A stretch of 7,660 nt of DNA from Phycisphaerae bacterium (lineage in GTDB: Bacteria; Planctomycetota; Phycisphaerae; UBA1845), in assembly GCA_029260195.1 (NCBI GenBank), contig JAJDDS010000393.1, positions 1-7,660 on the forward strand, written 5' to 3'. How positions within the stretch are numbered: position 1 is the first letter of the stretch; the number at the start of each line of letters is the position of its first letter. Below the pieces are notes generated by a model. It made no database searches. It had not been told where the DNA came from and was given only the letters and a program-made list of their open reading frames with translations. The translations under genes and the position numbers were made by a program. Of this stretch, positions 1-5,762 are shown in pieces.

Positions 1-777
1 CGGCTCCTCGACATCGCCGGCCAGCGGTCCGGAGAGACTCCCGCAACCGTCAGCGCCATAGTTCTTCCGCCACGCGAAGCGCCCCGCATTCTCCGTGAAC
101 AGCAACGTCTTCCCCGGGTTCGGCACGTCCGAGATCGGCCGCACGAACGGCGTAATACTCCACACACGACAATTACCTCCGGGAATCCCGACCCACAGAG
201 TATTCGCCGCGTAGCTGTTACCGTAATGGTCGTAGGACGTAAGTCCCGAGTCCCGCCACGCCGCGTAGTTGTGGCCGCTATATCCGGAATCCGCCGGGCA
301 ATGGAAAGCGCCAAGCTCGATCTCGGTGTCGTTGAGCCAGTTGATTCCATTCGGACCGGGGTCGTTCATGTAATCCGGGAACACGTCGCCGTAGATCACT
401 TGATTGAGCTTCCGCGATGCCGGCCCCCGACCATTCTGCGTACCCCACTTCGACGCCAGAGGATCGTAACCGTCAAGCGGTTCTCCCACGCCCGACTTGC
501 CGCCCCATTCATACTCGCCCATCGCTCCCGGCATCATCCCCATGAGCCAATGCACCGGAATCGCCAACTCGTTCGGGTCGTCAGCCGCGTAGATCGCCCC
601 AGCCTCCGCCAACTTCGCCAGGTTCCCCAGGCAGCGCGCCGCCTTGTCCCCCCGTCGCGTTTCACCCAGCGCCGGCAGCATCACTGTCATCAGCACCGTC
701 ACCGTCACCACCGCCGTCACCAACTCGATCAGCGTCAAAGCCCGCTCACGATGTCTTGTCTCATTTCGGTTCATCAT
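1..777 (-). CDS. Pseudopilin-like protein with prepilin N-terminal cleavage/methylation signal (3' end cut by window)
   Basis: The frame is open from the ATG at 777 to the window edge and gives 259 residues. Residues 1-13 form a basic leader (MMNRNETRHRERA), followed by LTLIEL with the conserved Glu at +5 of the mature protein. A hydrophobic Val/Thr-rich helix runs to about residue 36. This is the prepilin-peptidase signal of type II secretion/type IV pilin systems, with Ala instead of the commoner Gly at -1. The rest is a soluble domain with many Gly, Asn, Tyr and Trp residues, including FHCPADSG and an FTENAG segment near the visible end. That pattern is typical of the very numerous planctomycete/PVC secreted proteins with this signal. 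It probably sits in the inner membrane after processing, exposing its globular domain. Whether it is a true pseudopilin or only borrows the export signal is unknown. An AGGAG ribosome binding site lies 7 bases before the first ATG; a second ATG follows at 774. Confidence 0.88.
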   Translation of the reverse strand, partial: MMNRNETRHRERALTLIELVTAVVTVTVLMTVMLPALGETRRGDKAARCLGNLAKLAEAGAIYAADDPNELAIPVHWLMGMMPGAMGEYEWGGKSGVGEPLDGYDPLASKWGTQNGRGPASRKLNQVIYGDVFPDYMNDPGPNGINWLNDTEIELGAFHCPADSGYSGHNYAAWRDSGLTSYDHYGNSYAANTLWVGIPGGNCRVWSITPFVRPISDVPNPGKTLLFTENAGRFAWRKNYGADGCGSLSGPLAGDVEEP

Positions 778-784
778 AGCCTCA

Positions 785-789
785 CTCCT
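785..789 (-). promoter_or_regulatory. Ribosome binding site of the pseudopilin-like gene
   Basis: AGGAG on the minus strand lies 7 bases before the ATG at 777. It supports that start over the next ATG at 774, for which the spacing would be 10. Confidence 0.7.
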
Positions 790-819
790 ATCCGGTCGCT
801 TCCAACCATGAACCAGCAT

Positions 820-825
820 ATTTTA
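820..825 (-). promoter_or_regulatory. Possible -10 element for the pseudopilin-like gene
   Basis: TAAAAT on the minus strand matches the sigma70 -10 consensus at 5 of 6 positions, about 43 bases before the start codon. No convincing -35 box lies 16-18 bases further upstream, so this is only a weak candidate. Confidence 0.2.
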
Positions 826-902
826 CCTCGTTCCGGCGTAATGACGCGTTTGAATCCGGCAGGTTCTTTGTAATCCAGATGCGCCCCCTCGGAAGCCCAT
901 CC

Positions 903-916
903 CGCCATCGATGGCG
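903..916. promoter_or_regulatory. Perfect 14-bp palindrome, possible operator
   Basis: CGCCATCGATGGCG is identical to its own reverse complement over 14 bases. It lies about 126 bases upstream of the pseudopilin-like start and far from the sulfurtransferase start. The size and symmetry fit a dimeric regulator's site, but no second copy was noticed in the window and no regulator is encoded nearby. Confidence 0.3.
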
Positions 917-1033
917 CTGCCAGCCTCCGGGATCTGGTGCCCGCCTCCCATCCGACTGCCGCCCGACGAGCTTTCAGTGGCCGTCATTACCCCTATGTCG
1001 CGTCAGACGCCGATTTCTTACACGTGTTTCCCG

Positions 1034-1053
1034 AAAAAATGCCGCATCCGGCA
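1034..1053 (-). terminator. Terminator-like hairpin, leftward
   Basis: Read on the minus strand, TGCCG and CGGCA form a 5-bp stem around a GATG tetraloop, followed directly by six T. The stem is short but GC-rich and the U tract is immediate, so it could act as a weak intrinsic terminator. No gene on the minus strand is known to run into it. It would either end an unannotated RNA or shield the pseudopilin gene from leftward read-through. Confidence 0.35.
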
Positions 1054-1056
1054 AAA

Positions 1057-1076
1057 CCCCCACCCCACCCGTCCCC
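1057..1076 (-). other. G-quadruplex motif
   Basis: The plus strand reads C5-A-C4-A-C3-GT-C4, so the minus strand carries four G runs of 4, 3, 4 and 5 separated by loops of 2, 1 and 1 bases. This meets the usual G3+N1-7 rule with very short loops, the kind expected to fold stably. It ends 3 bases before the terminator-like hairpin when read on the minus strand. Confidence 0.6.
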
Positions 1077-1410
1077 GCAAGCCTCACGCCAATCTCACAT
1101 TCACCCCTCCTCGACCCCCTTTTCGACGCAGCCACAGGGGTGTGCGCTCATTTTCACTTTTCCACAGATCACCCCGCGCGTTATTGAGGTGTGGAGACCA
1201 ACACCCAACCCGCGCGCCACCCGAGGATCCCGCAATCCAGTTCCGCGCCCCGCCCCAGCGCCAAACGAACCCAACGCGCCCCGCCGCCGACGGCGCAAAA
1301 CCATCGCCACGCCCCAGAAACAACGATTTCACTCCAAGGCGCAGCGGAGCGTACCGCGACGCCGGCCCCGTTGTTCACGTTTCACGCCCGGATGGAACCT
1401 GCTTTGGTTG

Positions 1411-1428
1411 GCGTCTCGACGCGTCTCG
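1411..1428 (+). repeat. Short direct repeat with 10-bp period
   Basis: GCGTCTCG occurs twice, at 1411-1418 and 1421-1428, separated by AC. The 10-base period puts both copies on the same face of the helix. It lies about 105-120 bases upstream of the sulfurtransferase start. It could be a tandem binding site, or chance in GC-rich DNA. Confidence 0.25.
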
Positions 1429-1520
1429 CGCGCCCAAAGTCGGGGTCCGAATTCGCTCGGTTGATCGGCCCATCCGCCTCGATACCATGACTTCTGAAAG
1501 CTCGCAGCAACGACCGACCA

Positions 1521-1526
1521 AGGAGG
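1521..1526 (+). promoter_or_regulatory. Ribosome binding site deciding the GTG start of the sulfurtransferase
   Basis: AGGAGG is a full match to the anti-Shine-Dalgarno complement and lies 5 bases before the GTG at 1532. The in-frame ATG at 1487 has no such site, which decides the start in favour of GTG. Confidence 0.75.
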
Positions 1527-1531
1527 CTCCC

Positions 1532-2407
1532 GTGGACCCTATCGTCTCGACCGATTGGCTGGCTGATCGCCTCGAAGATCCGAACATCGTCATCGCCGAC
1601 GTCCGCTGGTATCACAACAAACCGCACGAAGCCCGCCGAGCATTCCTCAACGCGCGCATCCCGGGGGCGGCGTTCTTCGATCTTGACCGCGAACTGTCCG
1701 ACCGATCCGATCCCGACCTCTACCGAGGCCGGCACCCACTCCCCGACCCACAGCGCTTCGCCGAAACGCTCGCATCGAAAGGCGTATCCCGCGACTCCAC
1801 CGTCATCGTCTACGACGACGCAGCCGGTTCGATCGCGGCGCGATTGTGGTGGATGCTGCATTGGATAGGCCACCGAGCCGTGGCTGTGCTTGACGGCGGG
1901 ATCACCAAGTGGGTGGCTGAGGTTCGCCCGACCGAGTCCGGCCCCGCGCGGCCGCGCGATCCGGCGGCGTCCACCGGGCATAAGCCGATCCCCTGCGAAC
2001 CCGACGCGTCGATGCTACTGGCCACCAAGCGGTCGGTCACCGACGCCTTCGCTTCCGGTGTGATTCTGCTCGACGCCCGCTCGCCGGAGCGCTTCCGCGG
2101 CGAGGTGGAGCCGATTGACAAGCACGCCGGCCGCATCGCCGGCGCAGCCAACGCCTTTTTCGCCCACAACCTCACCACCGATGAGATCAAGACGTTTCGT
2201 CCGCCCGCCGACCTCCGCGGCTACTACGAGCGCCTGGGCATCACGCCCGAAACCGACGTCGCCTGTTACTGCGGCTCGGGTGTCAGCGCGTGTCACGATA
2301 TCCTGGCGATGACCTTGGCCGGGCTCCCCACTCCCCGTCTCTACCCCGGCTCGTGGAGCGAATGGTCGCTGGACCCCGCCTCCCCTACCGCCACCGGCCC
2401 GGCGTAG
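1532..2407 (+). CDS. sseA: 3-mercaptopyruvate/thiosulfate sulfurtransferase, two rhodanese domains
   Basis: The product is 291 residues, the usual length for tandem-rhodanese sulfurtransferases. It moves a sulfane sulfur from 3-mercaptopyruvate or thiosulfate to a thiol or cyanide acceptor via a cysteine persulfide, in the cytoplasm. The N-terminal domain (about 4-130) opens with VSTDWLADRL and carries LDGGITKW; it lacks a catalytic Cys, as is normal. The C-terminal domain (about 165-285) has DARSPERFRGE and the active-site loop CGSGVSAC with catalytic Cys247, then YPGSWSEW. A CGSGV loop is characteristic of mercaptopyruvate-type enzymes, while CRKGV marks rhodanese proper, so sseA is the better name. 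Two further Cys flank the loop (245 and 254), giving CYC. The GTG start follows AGGAGG by 5 bases; the frame stays open far upstream, but that part looks non-coding. It is divergent from the pseudopilin-like gene and convergent with gene C. Confidence 0.93.
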   Translation: MDPIVSTDWLADRLEDPNIVIADVRWYHNKPHEARRAFLNARIPGAAFFDLDRELSDRSDPDLYRGRHPLPDPQRFAETLASKGVSRDSTVIVYDDAAGSIAARLWWMLHWIGHRAVAVLDGGITKWVAEVRPTESGPARPRDPAASTGHKPIPCEPDASMLLATKRSVTDAFASGVILLDARSPERFRGEVEPIDKHAGRIAGAANAFFAHNLTTDEIKTFRPPADLRGYYERLGITPETDVACYCGSGVSACHDILAMTLAGLPTPRLYPGSWSEWSLDPASPTATGPA

Positions 2408-2504
2408 CTCAACTACGGTGCGACGGTCAGGTCAAATGGGAAGGGGCGTCCTGGCGTGTTGATCGAGATTGATGTCGTGCGAGACGGAGGGTGCATTGCT
2501 CCCG

Positions 2505-3197
2505 TCAGGGAAAATGTGCCTCAGCGGATGACTCGGGTTTGTGCGGCGATTCTCGAATCGACTCGTCGCCTCTGTCAAGCGCATGCAGAACATATCCAGG
2601 CAAAAGCGCGGGCCACGGTCCGTCACCATATAGTCCAATGCTACCCCTCAGTTGAGGATATAGGCGAAGCCTGTCACCGTATATGTCGCTAATGATTGCG
2701 ATTGACACTGACGGCACGTCGCCTGCCTCGATATCGAGGAGGACGATTTCCACGCTCTTGTAGCACTCGACGATGAAACCCACACAGCTGAACCGACGGT
2801 ACCTTCTTACGCCAGAAATACTGTCTGTTATCCACTCCATGGGTGGAATCGCAGTGTAGCTACTCGAAGACCGCGCAGGTCGCTTCTCTTTGTCGACTTC
2901 AGCCAACCATGTGCGCATGCCTTCTCGATCTTCCGCGCTAAGTTCCGTGCTGCCGACCACGTGGGCTTCACAAGTCGCCTTGTCATCGGGGATGGTCGAC
3001 CGCGTCTCGGCTCCGGCAACCAAAGGCGGCCCCATATGGAGCACATTGATCATTTCACCAAACCGCAAGCGGCTGTCCTCGGCCAAGATCGCGACGTGCT
3101 TCACGGCGCACGCGTTCCCTTGGGTACCATACTTACCCGCGACAGCATGCTGCCGAACGAACTCCGATGTTTGACTACTCAGTCGCTTGGAAGACAA
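2505..3197 (-). CDS. Uncharacterised protein (cassette gene C), possible permuted NlpC/P60-like fold
   Basis: The product is up to 230 residues and no family was recognised with confidence. The TTG at 3197 is the first codon after an in-frame TAA and has no good ribosome binding site. A later start, such as GTG at residue 32 or ATG at residue 49, cannot be excluded. There is no signal peptide or membrane helix. Visible landmarks are VKHVAILAED with His34, a charged middle part (about 85-110), RFSCVGFIVECY with Cys138, and a Gly/Pro-rich tail ending near GDGPWPALLPGYVLHAL. A His in an HVxI strand followed about 100 residues later by C-x-G-F-x(4)-Y resembles permuted NlpC/P60-type papain-like enzymes (YiiX/DUF830-like). 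This is an inference by eye. It starts 22 bases after the end of gene B, so it is probably the last gene of that operon. Sampled lines inside it (2641-2700 and 3181-3240, the latter partly in B) are about 50% GC. Confidence 0.6.
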   Translation of the reverse strand: MSSKRLSSQTSEFVRQHAVAGKYGTQGNACAVKHVAILAEDSRLRFGEMINVLHMGPPLVAGAETRSTIPDDKATCEAHVVGSTELSAEDREGMRTWLAEVDKEKRPARSSSSYTAIPPMEWITDSISGVRRYRRFSCVGFIVECYKSVEIVLLDIEAGDVPSVSIAIISDIYGDRLRLYPQLRGSIGLYGDGPWPALLPGYVLHALDRGDESIRESPHKPESSAEAHFP

Positions 3198-3219
3198 TTA
3201 TCGGGTCCACGCAAATCAA

Positions 3220-4280
3220 CTATACGAGTGACTCGACCTGCAGGCGAATCAACACGCCAACCGGATGCTCGGCTTGCGCCGGATCCGTTGGCTTCCAGGT
3301 ATCTAGCGTTTGTTTGAGTCGCGTACGAATCTGTCGTTTAAACCAGGGTTTGTTGATTGCGGCGATTTTGCGCACGCATCCCTCCACTCGCGGGTCACCT
3401 AGCAGAGCCAGCGCATGCACTGCGTGAAGGGCGATTGCAGCGGTCTCGCCGGCCACGAGTACATCGGGTCGATCAGTTTCTCGGCGAACTGAAGGACGCG
3501 GCCCCTGACCTGTCCAAGAGCGGGGATGTTGGAAACGGGCATGGGTTCCAGCATTCGAACGATGCCTTGCATGGCCACGAGTCGCGTATCAACTCCGCCT
3601 GGATCAAGGAACTCCAGGAACCTGCCGACATCCTTCTGTCTCAAGAGAGACGAGGCTGTTCGCATCGCCGACCACACGACGCGATCAGCATTGGGACCCG
3701 CTCCGTGACGAAGCGTCCTCGCCAGCTTGAGAAGCCGTTCCGCAAGCGCTTCCCGCTTCGCACCGTGCTCGAATTGAAGATCTTCGGCCACGAACACGAG
3801 TGTATTGCGCCATTGGGATGCACATGTTTCGTCAGACAAGGCGTCGGCGACATAGTCCGTGACTCGTCGCTGATCTTTACCCGCAAGATCATACAGGGCA
3901 TCCGCGCGCAGACGAACGGGGACCTTTTCGTCGATCGCGCGAGACCAGGCGGTCTCCGCAGACACGCGCGCGTCTAGCTCCGCATCAGCAATACCTGTAA
4001 TTCGTCGGGCCGCCGGCAGCGACGTCCCGCGGCCGGCTTGGCGTTGTTCATCACACTGAAGATCAGCGCCCCGAAAGACCTTCTTTCCCTCCGAATCGTA
4101 CGCCTCGATCACAAAACGTCCTGGCGATTCTGTATCAGGATAGTACTCGCCAGAATTGATGCCCTGAGGAAAGAAACGGGTTGGACTTCGAGCGAAGTCG
4201 TTCTTGAGTTTGTCTAGCAAGTCAGCGAAGATCTTCGCATTCTGTTCTTGGGCCGTCGATGGCTGATCTGGGGAGGTCAT
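3220..4280 (-). pseudogene. Helical, HEAT-like protein (cassette gene B), frameshifted near residue 271
   Basis: The ATG at 4280 overlaps the stop of gene A as ATGA, with AAGG just upstream as ribosome binding site. The first frame runs to 3399 (293 residues). After LQFAEKLIDP (about residue 272) it turns into an unrelated Trp/Pro/Arg tail. From about 3465 a different frame carries a convincing continuation (DVLVAGETAA, then a helical repeat-like stretch) to a TAG at 3220. The full span is 1061 bases, so one added base, for example a fourth C at 3466-3468, would restore a 353-residue protein. Residues 36-75 look like beta strands (RFVIEAYDSEGKKVFRG). From about 100 onward the sequence is helical with HEAT/ARM-like alternation. 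No enzyme motif is visible, so a scaffold or binding role is a guess. The break may be a real mutation, a sequencing error, or less likely recoding. Confidence 0.65.
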
Positions 4281-5014
4281 CGGTCACCTTCTCGTTCCGT
4301 AAGGCGTGTAGTTGGGATTGGAACATTCCCTACGTTCAAGAACTCTCGAACCGTCGCCAATTTCGTCTCGGCTGCCTGCGCTTTCCTGACAAGATCGCCC
4401 ACTTGTTTCTCCGAGAGGATTGCCTCGTGGGCAACTGGAAGCCCATCTACCTCCTTGCATACGATCCTGAGTGTGGTGTAGGGGACAATTCCCTGGACAA
4501 CTACACGATCTTCGTCGAAAACTGGACGAAGGTCGCACAGAATCTGCACGTCCTCAAGTGGATTACCGATTGCAGCGGCGAGTCGCCGCGCTTTCCGCTG
4601 CCTTCCGATGCCTGGATACGTGCGCAGCAGTCGAGGCAATCGATTCTTGAGCAACTCGACATCAGCAGCCGACAAGATTTCCTCGGCTTGGTTCTCTTCG
4701 TCTTTGGCCCACCGCTCGATATCAGCGATCAACTGCGCCACGTCTTGTCCGGGAAGCGCGAAGCGAGTTTGCAATTCAGCAATCATCCTCGCCAGCGGCC
4801 TCGATACATCATCGCTCCCGACAATTGCGCGGATCGTCTCCTCAATCGACTCTCGGTCCAAGAAACCGGCGTGCGCTTCAAGCGCCGTGCAGATCCCCTC
4901 AAGCTCCTCTTCCTCCAGGTCGAGTACATGCTTTGCATCCGTTACGAGCTTCTTGGGAATCTCGACGTTGACGCCCGGGAACTGGCCTCGAAAATAGAAA
5001 ACTTGGTCACCCAT
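4277..5014 (-). CDS. Uncharacterised helical protein (cassette gene A), C-terminal COMM-domain-like region
   Basis: The product is 245 residues, starting at the ATG at 5014, which has GGAGG 8 bases upstream. A GTG at 5038 in the same frame lies before that site and is unlikely to be used. The N-terminus (MGDQVFYFRGQFPG) is followed by an almost wholly helical, acidic region (about 30-140) without a signal peptide or membrane segment. Residues about 150-222 look like two to three beta strands and a final amphipathic helix: LEDVQILCDLRP, then VPYTTLRIV, then LSEKQVGDLVRKAQ. Helical N-domain plus this layout resembles COMMD proteins (HN domain plus COMM domain, about 200 residues, eukaryotic Commander complex). 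The likeness is by eye and weak in identity, and I would not name the gene on it. The last 4 bases overlap the start of gene B, so the two are probably translationally coupled. Confidence 0.72.
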   Translation of the reverse strand: MGDQVFYFRGQFPGVNVEIPKKLVTDAKHVLDLEEEELEGICTALEAHAGFLDRESIEETIRAIVGSDDVSRPLARMIAELQTRFALPGQDVAQLIADIERWAKDEENQAEEILSAADVELLKNRLPRLLRTYPGIGRQRKARRLAAAIGNPLEDVQILCDLRPVFDEDRVVVQGIVPYTTLRIVCKEVDGLPVAHEAILSEKQVGDLVRKAQAAETKLATVREFLNVGNVPIPTTRLTEREGDR

Positions 5015-5174
5015 TAGTGCTGCCTCCAACTCGGCCACGTGCTGGGCGTGTTAGGGGAATGGGACATGTTCGAAGATCACCGGGGAGCCCACAGGGGGGC
5101 AGGTCGCCACGCATCTTTCCCATCCGACAAGGCGCTCTCCGAACGGCGATGGCGTTAGGCACGCACGCGTTCAC
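5007..5174 (-). CDS. Possible small leader ORF ahead of the A-B-C cassette (55 residues)
   Basis: A GTG at 5174 has GAGGAG 6 bases upstream (5186-5181), and that site lies only about 10 bases beyond the transcription start expected from the promoter at 5231-5204. The frame closes with a TGA at 5009-5007, just inside the start of gene A, a layout suited to translational coupling. Against it, the product is rich in Arg, Pro and Cys and has no domain, like translated non-coding GC-rich DNA. It could be a real small protein, a regulatory leader peptide, or chance. Confidence 0.25.
   Translation of the reverse strand: MNACVPNAIAVRRAPCRMGKMRGDLPPCGLPGDLRTCPIPLTRPARGRVGGSTNG
5023..5027 (-). promoter_or_regulatory. 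Ribosome binding site of cassette gene A
   Basis: GGAGG lies 8 bases before the ATG at 5014. It decides for that start and against the in-frame GTG at 5038, which sits upstream of it. Confidence 0.65.
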
Positions 5175-5203
5175 GGAACTCTCCTCGACGAATTTCTGGG
5201 GGC

Positions 5204-5231
5204 AATATAGCGAAAACGCCGTTCGTATCAA
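5204..5231 (-). promoter_or_regulatory. Sigma70-like promoter of the A-B-C cassette
   Basis: On the minus strand TTGATA (5 of 6 consensus) and TATATT (5 of 6) are separated by 16 bases. It lies in the 250-base gap after ndk and points toward gene A. Transcription would begin near 5197, about 180 bases before the ATG of A, leaving room for the small leader ORF. No clear intrinsic terminator separates ndk from it, so read-through from ndk is also possible. Confidence 0.5.
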
Positions 5232-5264
5232 GCCTTTTATCCGGCAGGCTGGTCGAGCGACAAC

Positions 5265-5726
5265 CTAGCTCTCTCCGGGTTTGAAGGTCCACCCGTGCGC
5301 GGGGGTTTCGTATTCGAGCAGTTCGCCGGGTTGGAAGTATAGTGCGATTTCCGTTTCGGCTGACTCCGGAGCGTCGCTGCCGTGCACCAGGTTGTACGTT
5401 TTGCTCGCGCCGAAATCGCCGCGGATGGTGCCGGGGTCGGCTTCGTAGCCGAACGTCTGTCCCATCTGCTTGCGGGCCATGTCGATCACGCCCTGCCCGG
5501 CGAGTGCCAATACGACGACCGGGCCGGACGTGATGTACTCGATGAGTCCGGGGTAGAACGGCTTGCCTTGGTGCGGTGCGTAATGTCGCTCAGCCAACTC
5601 ATTGGGTATTTGCATCAGCTTCATGCCGGCGATGGTGAGTCCTTTGTCCTCGAATCGCTGGACGATGCGCCCGATGAGTCGCCGCTGTACACAGTCCGGT
5701 TTCAGAATGATGAGTGTCTTTTCCAC
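5265..5726 (-). CDS. ndk: Nucleoside diphosphate kinase
   Basis: The product is 153 residues, a normal length for this family. It transfers the gamma phosphate of ATP to NDPs through a phosphohistidine, balancing cytoplasmic NTP and dNTP pools. The family signature is intact: TLIILKPD with Lys9 at the N-terminus, ARKQMG, PGTIRGDFG around residues 98-106, and NLVHGSDAPESA with catalytic His115. The start is a GTG with AGGA 8 bases upstream. It lies 37 bases after the decarboxylase-family gene on the same strand, close enough for co-transcription, though the two have no obvious shared pathway. Confidence 0.97.
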   Translation of the reverse strand: MEKTLIILKPDCVQRRLIGRIVQRFEDKGLTIAGMKLMQIPNELAERHYAPHQGKPFYPGLIEYITSGPVVVLALAGQGVIDMARKQMGQTFGYEADPGTIRGDFGASKTYNLVHGSDAPESAETEIALYFQPGELLEYETPAHGWTFKPGES

Positions 5727-5762
5727 GTGCTTGTTCCTCGAAATCTCGATATCGTCTTGGGG

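Larger units (their letters stand above)
778..1531. other. Long gene-free region between two divergent genes
   Basis: This is 754 bases between the starts of the pseudopilin-like gene (minus) and the sulfurtransferase (plus). Several frames are open because the sequence is GC-rich, but their translations are Pro/Arg/His-rich and low in complexity, with no ribosome binding site and no domain. The plus strand is rich in C runs. Distinct elements inside are listed separately: a palindrome at 903-916, a terminator-like hairpin at 1034-1053, a G-quadruplex motif at 1057-1076 and a direct repeat at 1411-1428. No convincing promoter for the sulfurtransferase was found. Confidence 0.6.

Noticed and set aside
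226..873. 215-residue plus-strand frame over the pseudopilin-like gene
   Set aside because: Its product is His/Arg/Pro-rich and arises from the antisense of the GTCACC-type codon repeats that encode the pseudopilin membrane helix. The minus frame has a clear prepilin signal and ribosome binding site.
1158..1166. TTTTCCACA, a match to the loose DnaA-box pattern
   Set aside because: It is a single copy without further boxes, an AT-rich unwinding stretch or replication genes, so there is no support for an origin.
1382..1981. 199-residue minus-strand frame opposite the sulfurtransferase
   Set aside because: It is antisense to conserved rhodanese sequence, with Arg/Gly-rich composition and no domain.
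2408..2504. Bidirectional terminator between the convergent sulfurtransferase and gene C
   Set aside because: I looked for one in the 97-base gap and found no stem followed by a T or A run in either direction.
3463..3470. Programmed -1 ribosomal frameshifting in gene B
   Set aside because: No X-XXY-YYZ slippery heptamer or evident downstream stem is present. A missing base is the simpler explanation, though it is not excluded.
3357..3977. 206-residue plus-strand frame opposite gene B
   Set aside because: It is antisense to the helical region of gene B; composition is Arg/His-rich and no start signal is visible.
4259..5017. 252-residue plus-strand frame opposite gene A
   Set aside because: It is almost exactly antisense to gene A. 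Gene A has the ribosome binding site, the promoter and the ATGA overlap with gene B, while the plus frame has no neighbours or motif.
5233..5252. AGCCT/AGGCT hairpin after ndk as a terminator
   Set aside because: It has only a 5-bp stem with a 10-base loop and no U tract, and it directly abuts the -35 box of the cassette promoter.
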